Below, one piece after another: positions 55,292 through 64,000 of a stretch of 64,000 nt of DNA (positions within the stretch are counted from its first letter, which is position 1; each line of letters begins with the position of its first letter). A model generated the notes under the pieces. That model saw only the letters and a list, made by a program, of their open reading frames with translations, did not search any database and was not told the origin of the DNA. Source of the stretch: Nematopogon swammerdamellus (Eukaryota > Arthropoda > Insecta > Lepidoptera > Adelidae); contig OX336342.1 of the NCBI GenBank assembly GCA_946902875.1, forward strand, positions 14,253,523 through 14,317,522. Direction: 5' to 3'. Made by a program: the position numbers and the translations under genes.

Positions 55292-55966
55292 ATTGAATCA
55301 GGTATTTTTCAAACTCCACATCTCCATGGGACTCAATTTTACAGGAGAGCAAAAAAACTGCACCCTGAAAAAAATTGTATGAAAGCCTAGTTTCTGGGTT
55401 CAGGGCATATGTAGTACCAGTTAAAATGAGCGTGAACCCAAATTCATAGATTTGAAAACCTTTTAGTTTTTTAACAGGCAGGCTCCAAAGTGCATGAAAA
55501 TGTGGTGTTTCAAAAATTTCTCAAATTTTTTAATAAAAAAAAATTGTGTTTAATTTATTATAAAACAGTACTATAAAGCATTATTATAAAGAATTCAATC
55601 GTCGTCTTCATTACCGTTGCACGTAATTAAAAAAAAAAAAAAATTCAAAAAATCTTCCATTTTTTTTATGTTTATGGGAACTTTCCAGGGGATAGTCGGA
55701 ATGTGCTTACAACGTCATTGTTAATATAAGGGCACATTTTAACAGTTCCGACGAAGTCTTGGGAATACAGAAACTCCCACATGTACTGGACTTGTGGGGT
55801 TTCAAAAATTTCTCAGCACAGAGCCCTGTCAGAAATGTATGGAAAGGAGTGGATTTGTGGTGTTTCAAATATACACATAAGAGCGTCTGTGGATTCTCTG
55901 TCGATCGCTAAAACCTCACTTTCGAAAAAAATTGATTTGTGGGGTTTCAAAAATACCTGATTCAAT
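55292..55966. mobile_element. Mariner-like MITE
   Basis: The TIR 'attgaatcaggtatttttca' at the left is matched in inverse at the right ('aatacctgattcaat'), over about 30 bp. Both ends are flanked by TA (55290-55291, 55967-55968), the Tc1/mariner target. The internal motif 'gtggtgtttcaaa' is repeated. 675 bp, no transposase. Confidence 0.8.
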
Positions 55967-55968
55967 TA

Positions 55969-57249
55969 GTGTGGAGGGCGAACGAGAAAGAATAAGCACG
56001 AATAAGGTTGTGTTTTGTGCAATAGTGACAGACAAACGGTGTTGCTTATTTCGCCTTAGCATCTTGTCGCGTACTCAGCCGAATACTGTCGACCGTCCGC
56101 GACCGATGTCGAGCGCGGCTTGTATGGTGTAAACTGTATGCTTGTGTGTGAGTACCTATGTGTAACTCACCGATCGTCCTCGTATCCGTAAATACGCGAA
56201 TGAGGAGCGTTAGCGCATTCATTGAATGAGATTGTTTTTTTTATTTAATACCTATTTGTTTGTGATCGGTTGAATGTATTCGTGATCACAATTTCTGCAT
56301 TTGAAAGCACGCACAAGTGTTTACCGACAGTTAGCAAATTCCATGGCGTTATACCGCTTCTATAGGCCTAGTTCGGTGGTCTTCGGCCTGTAGTGAGCGC
56401 GCCTCTTGTGTCCACTCAAAACGACGTAGTAGAATTGGTACATGTTCCCTCAACCACCGTTTCCAGAACATATCTACCAGTCTATGTGAGAAGCGCCACT
56501 GACGGGGCAAGTAGAAACAACTGTTCTAACTTTGAAAATAAATAAACTAAACATGTTATGTATTAAGCCTCGTTGAATTATATAAATTCACGTTTATGGG
56601 CTCTTATGCTAATACAGTAGGATTGCCAGCCGCCCGCCATACGTAGTAGTGTACATAAACATCTAGTTAGACTTAGATTGTTATGTTGGTTGTGTACCCA
56701 GGAAACGCACGCCTATGTATTTGTGTGTGTGTGTGTGTATGTAGTATTGTAATAGTATCGGAATAGTTGCCAAAAGAAAGCATCAAAGTTATAGCGAAGC
56801 ATCAATTATTGCAGTCGGGATCGAAAAAAAGTCGCACACCAATGAATATCATAGATCACTTAATTTGAAACAGAATACAAATATAACTATGTCAACTAAA
56901 ATTAAATGTATGAACGAGATATTTTAGAGCGCATTACCAGTAAAACATAATGCAATAAATATTGTTTATTGCAAGTAGTCACTTCACTTCACTTCCTGAA
57001 AACGATTTGAGCATTTGAGCGCATTTCTCGAATAGTAGTTTATTTCTAGGCTAGGATGCAAAAAATGTCACAAGTCACAACACAATGTGCGTAGGCGTAG
57101 TGCGTTGGGCAACGGAGCGGGAAACTATAATAGGTATGTGGCACGCGGTGGTCGGATGCAGATTGTGACGTTCTATGAAGATCACGGTCACGTTCCATTC
57201 CATGCGTGCGCCTCGCTTCCATCCTTGCGTCCGAACTCTGTTCTAGAGA
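55969..57249. other. Non-coding
   Basis: CpG-enriched at 55975-56210, (TG)n at about 56722-56738. A 66-codon frame at 55932-56132 is featureless. Confidence 0.4.
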
Positions 57250-57330
57250 GGTCGAAGCCTCAGAAACAGCCAATTTCACCTCCGTTGAGATGCCAGTCCG
57301 GCTTGAAGGCGGATTAATGTCGCTGGGAAA
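57250..57330 (+). repeat. Dispersed repeat, partner at 49870-49970
   Basis: 'gaggtcgaagcctcagaaac', 'tgagatgccagtccggcttg' and 'taatgtcgct' in the same order as the partner. Confidence 0.65.
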
Positions 57331-57439
57331 AGACAATTAAACCACGATTTCAAGATCCGTGGATTGTAGGATTAGGGAAAGATATTCCCTAGAAGCCCGT
57401 TCCACACTTTTGCAGTACGACACAAGAATTAATTTATTT

Positions 57440-57645
57440 TATGTATGTATCTATGTACCTATTGTTTGTGTCCATTTATTTAATAGTTTTATTTTTGACT
57501 CTTCTCCCTTGCACTGCATTGTCCGCCCTATCAGCTTCTCCACATCCCAAAGGTTAGTTTGTAAAGAATGCTACTTTGCATTAAACTCGCCTGTTGTGTT
57601 CCTTTTTATGGTGTACAATAAAGTATATTTTGATTTGATTTAATT
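57440..57645 (+). repeat. LINE-like 3' end
   Basis: 'tgtacaataaagtatatttt' followed by 'gatttgatttaattt' looks like a LINE polyadenylation region with short tandem tail. No coding part recognised. Confidence 0.5.
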
Positions 57646-58079
57646 TGAAGAACGATTTAGAGAATCGTGCATATCGAAGAAACTCTTGTCAGAGGGGTGT
57701 TCTGCGAGAGTATGGATCGTTTGGAAGGCGAACAGGAGGAGGGATGAGGAAGCAAGTTCGTCAGAGCAGCGGCCATAGTAGTACCGATAACATGCTCAAT
57801 GATCAAACGATGTGTTTGTGCTTTAGAGGTTGAAGGTCCTTTGTGAGTACAGAGTCGCCAATGAGACGAATGGTCGCTGAACAGAATCCATGAGATTGCT
57901 AATTTTTCACTACCCTTAATATAGCATAATCATCAGTACCGGGGGATCCTGTCTCACTTATCCAAATAGCGTTGCAGCGTTGTCCTTCAGATCATCCACG
58001 AGTTTTGTCTCACGTCACACCTCTCGACCAGGTAGTGTTAGGAGCAACGCTAAGCGCTATTGTCGCTCTGCTAAATATA
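57646..58079. other. Non-coding
   Basis: Nothing recognised beyond short incidental frames. Confidence 0.35.
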
Positions 58080-58365
58080 GTCGCTTCAATGTTAGCTACG
58101 CGCGTGCTCGGGTCGGATGTGTTCGGATGACATCACGCGAGTGCATATCCACGCAGCGAGTCGCATAAACGGCAACACTTGCGCAATCGGGCGACCTTGA
58201 TCTTGACTGCGTCGCGGCGGCGGCTGGGCGGCCGCGCGATACCGACGACGTGCACAATTCTACTCTGTCGCACCTACTCATTATGTACGTACACTACACT
58301 ACACCGTCTGCCTCTGCCTATATTTATCGGCGCGCGCGCACGACGCGCGGGAGGCGGTAGTCTCT
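58080..58365 (+). promoter_or_regulatory. GC/CpG-rich island about 2.4 kb upstream of the BTB exon
   Basis: CpG-dense sequence with 'tcgcggcggcggctgggcgg' and 'tatatttatcggcgcgcgcg'. It could be an alternative promoter or 5' exon for the BTB gene; no donor site stands out. Confidence 0.35.
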
Positions 58366-59104
58366 ATTTGTACTGGTCATTTTCTCGGAACTAATCTCAG
58401 GCTCATGCGTCTCGATGGGTATGAGTTTGATTTAACTCGCCGTCCTGTCATTCATTCATTATACCCACGTAACTTCGCTACTGGATTATCGTTCACGGTA
58501 ACTTAAATCTAATTGTTTTTTTTTTCGCCGAAGGTTATGACAGTGCTTTCTCGTATAATGATTTCTTCTGGTACTGGGTTATCTAATCGTTATTTGTAGC
58601 GAAGATTGATGTAAGTTATAATTTTATGCCTAAACGGTAGGATAGTCTTCACCTGGTATGTACCAATATTTTCCTCAGAGCTCATCCCAGGTTCTTGCGC
58701 CTCGATGGTTATAAATTTTCTTAGTTTGTTGGTTCTGGGCGCGAAAGAACTCCACTTGTGCAGTGAAATTTTTTTTAGGTCTTGGATCAGGCTGATGTGA
58801 TCTGTTTTAATGGGCATGACATAATAATTATATTTTCTGCTATCTACTGGATTCCAGTTCACTAATATAATATCGTGTCACGTCTCGAAAATTTTTCGGT
58901 GCAAAATGCACGGCGCACAGCGGTTTTGGGCGAAGGAAGTCTGGTGGGTAGCTATTTGTAATAGTAGTCTAATTTTTTTCTGCATAGGTACTTTAGCTCA
59001 CTTAATCGGTATGATCCTGATTTTGACTTCAGTAGTAACTCGCCGTGCTCATGTCACAAGTTTACGTCCTTGTACAGTGTATACAGGCCAAGCATTTTGG
59101 ATCT
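58366..59104. other. Repeat-derived non-coding
   Basis: 'ctcatgcgtctcgatgggta' (58405) and 'ttcttgcgcctcgatggtta' (58691) are related direct repeats. 'gcaaaatgcacggcgcacag' looks transposon-derived. Confidence 0.4.
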
Positions 59105-59640
59105 GGACGCGATCAGAACTTGGATGGGTGATACACGGTCACGGTCACGGTCGGCCTTTGGCGGCTGACCGTGGTTCGGATTCCACGTAAAACTGTAGGT
59201 CCCCTCCCTTCTTACCTTACTAGGTAGGGCTTAACTCGCCCGCGTTGGTACCACTACACTGAATGAAAAGTTGATCGAAACAGTTATGCTATGGCTTGGC
59301 ACCATGCCCCCTTCGTGCTCACGGCTTGAGGAGGATTTATTATATTCTTAGTAAGTTTGTTTTGTTTTATTTAGGCATATTTTTTTTTAATATTGTATTA
59401 GTCTGTTAATCTTATATGTAGTTTAGTTTAGTATTAATTTTATTTATAGTTTTAATGTTATTATGTTTGTTTGATTATACTAATAAAAAGGCTATGTAAA
59501 TAGTTCAGTTTTCCGTCAGTTCAGTGTAGCACGGCCAAAGGAAAGCACTGACATGGCACCTAGTTCACTAAGGTGTTATGGGCTGACATCACGGATGTTG
59601 TAGGTGATGTAGCCATCCGTGTCAGTTTCAATCATAGAGA
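59105..59640 (+). repeat. SINE-A with 5S-like head, split by an insertion
   Basis: The head 'atcagaacttggatgggtga' and 'gtggttcggattccacg', then the core, run to 59293. A 197-bp insertion (59294-59490) is flanked by 'gctatg' duplications (59288-59293, 59491-59496). It starts 'gcttggcaccatgccccctt' and ends 'actaataaaaag', like a truncated LINE 3' end. The SINE resumes 'gctatgtaaatagttcag' and ends near 59640. Confidence 0.82.
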
Positions 59641-60595
59641 TCTTTCTTTATACGGCTATGGTTTCTATAAAAAATAAAATAAAATCTTACTATATGTGGA
59701 AGTATTTGGAGTCTATGGCATTATGTGATGAGAGTTTACGATAGTTGGTAATTTCTTACATAACAAGTTCACTTATTTTATACTTCGATTTTACCATTTG
59801 TTTAATGTCATTTTCACTATTTTTATCAACCTTCACAGATATTAAGACATTAAGTATATTATTATAAGTTGGAACTGGCGCCACCCATTGTACCCGGATG
59901 TAACTCTACATTCACGGCATACGCCTATCAGGGAATCGTGAAACTAATTTATGTCAGCGCTATCAACAGATGTTTATATTATGAATAAATATTACCTTAA
60001 TATTATATTTATTCCAAGAAAAACGAGCAACATTAGACAGTTTAGGCTTATTTGAGGGTAAGGAATTCGCTTTGAATTTGAATCTAGTTTATTTATCTAA
60101 GTACATGTGGGAATTCCACACGGTCTTTGAAAGTGTCATTGGGCATCTAAAGAAATCGCAGACGCTGTATAATTACCTATTGTATAATTTAGTTTTCGGT
60201 GTACTAGGTGGGTACATAATATGGTTCGGACGCCAGCTCCTCGTGCGTCCAGTTTGTTGGCACCTGTTGTGTACCGATGAACTTTTCGAAATGCTAATTT
60301 CGAAGAAATAACATCGCGTCGTCACAAGGATACTTAGGAATTGGAAAGTCAATGCCCACTAGGAGTTTAGGAAGCACGCTTAGCGGTCTAATTATGAACA
60401 TGAATGAGGTGCCTTGGAAAAGAGAATGATTACACACAAATTCACGATTTGAGATCCGTTTCCTCAGCAATAATATTTTTCATGCATTCTTTATAATTAT
60501 ATCGATATTCCTGAAAGGTTTTGCCTTTGCTAGTTGTAGGCAATTATTGTATCGAAACCGTTTACTGACAGTTGCTTTTGGATGGTTATTTGCAG
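59641..60595. other. Non-coding, presumed intron or upstream region of the BTB gene
   Basis: The 79-codon frame at 60072-60311 has a hydrophobic stretch ('NLVFGVLGGYIIWFG') but no other support. The splice acceptor of the BTB exon (gatggttatttgcag) ends at 60595. Confidence 0.45.
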
Positions 60596-60759
60596 CGGCG
60601 GCGGGAGCTAGCTCAGACATGGGAAGTGAGCACTATTGCTTAAGGTGGAACAATCATCAGAGCAACCTGCTGGGCGTATTCAGCCAGCTGCTTCACGACG
60701 AGAGCCTGGTCGACGTGACGCTCGCTTGCTCCGAGGGCAAATCCATCAGGGCTCACAAG
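60596..60759 (+). CDS. BTB/POZ transcription factor, first BTB exon
   Basis: The exon is flanked by an acceptor (ttatttgcag, ending 60595) and a donor (aag|gtaacg, 60760). The best start is ATG at 60619: [19 protein letters not shown]... through '[18 protein letters not shown]', 47 codons ending in phase 0. [10 protein letters not shown] is the hallmark N-terminus of the insect ttk/bab/lola-class BTB proteins, and VDVTLAC and AHK are core dimerisation-domain residues. These are nuclear factors that dimerise through the BTB and carry zinc-finger or HTH DNA-binding regions downstream, here outside the window. The frame is also open upstream of the ATG to the acceptor, so an N-terminal extension from an earlier exon is possible (see 41420-41623). 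My recollection is that the closest fly relatives are CG16778-like, but this is unverified. Confidence 0.93.
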
Positions 60760-60833
60760 GTAACGCACGCGCCTGCGCCTGCACATCGCCTATCTCTAAC
60801 TGGTACTATAGCTTTGCCCTCAACACTTGTCAT

Positions 60834-61039
60834 CTGTGTACAGATGTTTTATCTCACGAGCGCGGGTGAGCCACGCTTGTGTGTGTAAATGTGTAAATAT
60901 ACATGCACACTGTCTTTGTCTGCGTAAGCTCGGGAGCGCTACCTGCGCTAACGCTACACACACAGGAGCGCGTGTCTATACGCATTACAACTACAAGTAT
61001 GCCTCACCCGCGCTCGTGAGATAAAACATCTGTACGCAG
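60834..61039. repeat. Intronic inverted repeat
   Basis: 'gtacagatgttttatctcac' + 'gagcgcgggtgag' (60838-60870) is matched exactly in inverse by 61003-61035. Weaker pairing extends outward to 60834/61039 and inward about 10 nt. Arms are 33 bp perfect with a 132-bp spacer. It may be a small MITE. Confidence 0.88.
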
Positions 61040-61621
61040 CAGCATTTTACATACGAGTAGGTAATTTAGTTTCAAGCATTCAAACATATAAGTATTTAGT
61101 AATTGCAGGCGAGTTGTCCTGCTCGCCCTTTCTAGCCGAGCTATGGGTAGGGCGGAAACCACAACTTTATCCGAATTCGTACCAAAATAATTAGCAACTT
61201 CTCGAGCTACCCCACAGAACAGCGATTGGTGGCCGTCTTCCACTGGCCGGTCACGCGCGCTGATTCTTTCTGTGAGCTACCCCAAAAACGTTGAACAGTG
61301 AATTAACAATAAATAAAAAAGCATTGAAAATATCTAACGACTAAACATAAAATAAGGAATTGCATTGAAAAGTGACAGTTAAATAAAAATAAATAAATGA
61401 CAAATTAAATTATATTGATGGCATGGTAGGCTTTTAATCCTGACGTTGAGGTTGCGGACAAGGCTATACGCACTATACGCCATCACTACGCACTGCGCGT
61501 TTATGATTCATTCATACAACAAGAGGACCAGAAAGGTGGCGAGTGCGCGGACACCATGCAAACGGGTGGAACCTTATCACACTCATTCGCTTGACCCGCA
61601 AGCGCCTTAGCTTGTATTATT

Positions 61622-61790
61622 AGATTTTTAACCGACTTAAAAAAAAAGGAGGAGGTTCTCAATTCGACTGTATTTTTTATTTATTAATTTTTTTTATTTT
61701 TTATGTTTGTTACCTCAGAACTTTCGACTGGGTGAACCGATTTTTTTTAACATGACATAATATCACATTTCTTTTGAATAAACTTATACC
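61622..61790 (+). repeat. Common lepidopteran repeat fragment
   Basis: 'gatttttaaccgacttaaaa', 'aaggaggaggttctcaattc' and 'cgactgggtgaaccgatttt' form a block I recognise from many lepidopteran genomes; class not assigned. Confidence 0.7.
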
Positions 61791-61854
61791 AATTGTTGAC
61801 TTGATATTTAAGTATTAATTTTGACGATGGCTCAGATATTAGAAGCATGTAATG

Positions 61855-61960
61855 TTGGTAATAGACAGAGTGGTCAGATTATTAAATATTCACGTATATG
61901 CTGTAAAAATTATGTTATTGTGAGCGGTAGTATGAGTTAATTATTTTTAAGTAAATAATT
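61855..61960 (+). repeat. Dispersed repeat, partner at 26825-26940
   Basis: 'agagtggtcagattattaaa', 'gtgagcggtagtatgagtta' match the inverse of the partner. Confidence 0.65.
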
Positions 61961-63243
61961 TAACACTTAGTTTTAGTTTATTTTTATTTTTTAACTATAA
62001 TGTATAAGGTAAAAATAAAATCACATTCAATATTATGAGGAAATAACACAGATTTACACACCAAACGATTTGTATTGATAAAGTAGCACTGGACTCATGC
62101 AACTGATCGACAATACGCTGCACGATGCACCGTGGCCTACATTCACACGTCTACTTTGTAACGAACAGCTAATGATAATGATAGAGTAAAACGGCTCGCC
62201 AAGGGGAAAATCCAAGAGCGCGACACCATGGCACATACGCAGAGACACAATAATACGAGCACGGATGTAGGGAATTACTTACAACCTATCATTATGATTG
62301 TTAAAGATTGAAATCTTTCATTGCGTGCCTACTGGACGAACTTTATATGAGTAGGTACCTATAATATAATTTTTACATGCCTTAGATTCAAATTCAGGCT
62401 CAGATATTTATTTCCCCATAAAAACACGCAACTTCTTAATAAGTAAATAAAGCGAAGTATCTACGGACGACCGTGTAACGTACGTCAATATATAAATATC
62501 CTCGAGAACCACTTTATCGATTTACATACGGTTTTCACTGTTACATTCTGTCACTTCTCATAGATGGTTTTAGGTTATAAATCATAACGCTGCGTCATCG
62601 GTCGACTGAGTAAAAAGTCACGCGAAACGAAGCCACTGGCAAAAGATACGTAACAATATTTCATTGAATTCAAATGCACATTCAGTGTGGTTCGTTTAAT
62701 GTTTGTTTTCTCTTGTTCAGTTCAAGAATATCATTCAGATTATTTTTTTGCCTATGAAATTTGAAAAAAAAAACCACTTATACTGGGTATAAGTGTTTTT
62801 TTTTTGGACTTGAAATAGGGAAGATTTTGTGTTGTAAACTAAATATATACTATTATTACTTAAGCGATACATTTTGTTGATAAAAAAATGATTTTAGGAT
62901 TCTTGAAATTTTTTCCAAACCTCATTATTTTCCCTTGACTTTCAGAACGGTAAACAGAAATAGAGTAATTCTTATGAGTACATAGGTCAGTTCGAGTCAA
63001 ATATAATATATATAATATAAAGATGCACTTACACATCTTACATCATTCATTATGCACTGAGGTTCGACTGGGTGTTCAAATAAAATGGTCGTTTGTACAG
63101 TGGAGTACCGACCCACGACGACGAACCAACAGTCATTTTGACACCACGATAGGATTTTTAAGGAAGACTGCCACTGTCCTGTAATACAATAATTATAAAT
63201 ATAGGTACGTGTTTTTATTTAATTTGATAATTTTTGTTTTCAG

Positions 63244-63435
63244 GTCGTCCTGTCCGCCTGTTCGACTTACTTCCGGTCTCTGTTCGTGGACCATCCCTCG
63301 CGACACCCCATCGTGATCCTGAAGGACGTCCGCTTCACGGAGTTGCGCACGCTCGTGGATTTCATGTACAAGGGAGAGGTGAACGTCGAGTACTGCCAGC
63401 TGCCCGGCTTGCTCGAGACAGCCGAGAGCCTTAAG
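63244..63435 (+). CDS. BTB/POZ transcription factor, second BTB exon
   Basis: Acceptor tttgttttcag (ending 63243), donor aag|gtgaga (63436). 64 codons, phase 0 at both ends. It encodes 'VVLSACSTYFRSLF', 'HPIVILKDVRF', 'LVDFMYKGEVNV' and 'LPGLLETAESLK', the second half of the BTB fold through helix A5, in perfect register with the previous exon. The next exon should continue with the usual K/R-G-L segment, beyond the window. GC-rich codon use contrasts with the AT-rich introns, as for a conserved, expressed gene. Confidence 0.94.
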
Positions 63436-63750
63436 GTGAGATACAGAGTACCCTATATGTGCTTCAATTCACGACGATCACTTTTAAAATTAGATTTTAG
63501 TAGGTAATGTCCTGATTTTTACCCGACTACTTTGTTGAATTGCTTTGCCTCTATTTGAATGTTTGCGCAGGAGTGTAGAACACACTTAAAATAAAACCCT
63601 CAGAAAACGTATGGTTTTGAGAGGGAGGATAAATCTACACCAATAGTGTACCTATAAAATACAAATAAAATCTAATAAAAGCATATCATTAGTAATATCA
63701 TGATTAATGGATAGTTATAAATGTACCTACGAGTAGGTACCTATAAATAA
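63436..63750 (+). other. Start of the following intron
   Basis: AT-rich, with 'gtaggtacctat' type short repeats. No feature seen. Confidence 0.5.
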
Positions 63751-64000
63751 TATAAGTACGTACCTATAAGTAGTAAGTACGTAAGTATACGTTTTCAAAT
63801 AATAAAACACCTCATCCAAAACAATCTTACAATCCTCCAAACTAGCAACGAAACCAAACCAAACCATCAAACTCAATACAATCAAAGCTTTACCACATTC
63901 AGCCCACCACTCAAAGAATTGGATCTTAGAACATGGGAATCACCATACATCTGGAACCTCGGCGCACACCATTCACCCGGCCTAAATATCGTCCAATATA
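63751..64000 (+). other. Unexplained open frame running off the window
   Basis: One + strand frame is free of stops from 63751 to the end (about 83 codons) without any ATG. It includes 'NETKPNHQTQYNQSF' and 'LRTWESPYIWNLGAHHSPG'. The + strand is strikingly poor in G from about 63795 to 63930. It could be the beginning of a retrotransposon ORF or chance; no domain recognised. Confidence 0.25.

Larger units (their letters stand above)
60760..63243 (+). other. Intron of the BTB gene
   Basis: 2,484 bp, GT-AG, phase 0, splitting the BTB domain between AHK and VVLSAC. It contains a strong inverted repeat at 60834-61039, a common lepidopteran repeat at 61622-61790 and the repeat at 61855-61960. Confidence 0.9.

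Noticed and set aside
60072..60311. 79-residue membrane protein
   Set aside because: Single short frame in presumed intronic sequence, with no homology I recognise and no splice or promoter support.

Overview
This is eukaryotic nuclear DNA, almost certainly from a moth or butterfly. It is AT-rich and largely intronic or intergenic, packed with mobile elements. Several are of kinds I associate with Lepidoptera: an RTE-type LINE ending in an ATC/GAT microsatellite, short repeats carrying a 'CGGTGCGCGAGTC...ACTCGCAC' terminus, and a SINE head that matches lepidopteran 5S rRNA. There are no operons, bacterial genes or CRISPR arrays.

Two host loci can be supported. (1) At the right end, on the + strand, two phase-0 exons (coding 60619-60759 and 63244-63435, intron 2,484 bp) encode an almost complete BTB/POZ domain of the tramtrack/bric-a-brac/lola class. 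The rest of the protein lies beyond the window. A possible upstream first exon ends at 41623 in compatible phase; if used, the first intron is about 19 kb and most of the window's right half is intron. (2) A small spliced gene of 42 codons is predicted at 48036-48061 plus 51233-51335, with good splice sites, an in-frame upstream stop and a polyadenylation signal. I do not recognise the product. GC-rich islands at about 3.06-4.09, 27.86-28.12, 35.45-35.73, 50.40-50.83 and 58.08-58.36 kb are candidate promoters or 5' exons.

Mobile DNA from left to right: 0.5-6.6 kb, SINE, LINE and foldback fragments around the large GC-rich island. 6650-14699, a complete, apparently very young Ty3/gypsy retrotransposon on the - strand, with LTRs that look identical, a 4-bp target duplication, PBS, PPT, gag and pol joined by a -1 frameshift heptamer, and no env. 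15-24 kb, LINE and SINE remnants, two elements with poly-G tracts of 22-23 nt, and foldback elements. 24.7-26.2 kb, an RTE LINE with a frameshift. 26.5-37.6 kb, SINE heads, LINE tails, hairpins and a TIR element carrying a SINE insertion. 38.2-39.5 kb, a tandem array of about 315 bp period. 40.65-40.97 kb, a hAT-like MITE. 44371-45449, a tandem array of 36 thirty-bp monomers. 45.46-46.5 kb, a triple-nested repeat. 52.0-52.8 kb, a LINE reverse transcriptase split by a chimeric SINE. 55.29-55.97 kb, a mariner-like MITE.

The most unusual signal is modularity among the SINEs. Two families share a central core but carry different heads (one from the internal promoter region of 5S rRNA, one tRNA-like) and different tails. 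A third head is fused to one of those tails at 52194-52518. This looks like repeated exchange of Pol III promoter modules onto a shared retrotransposable body.
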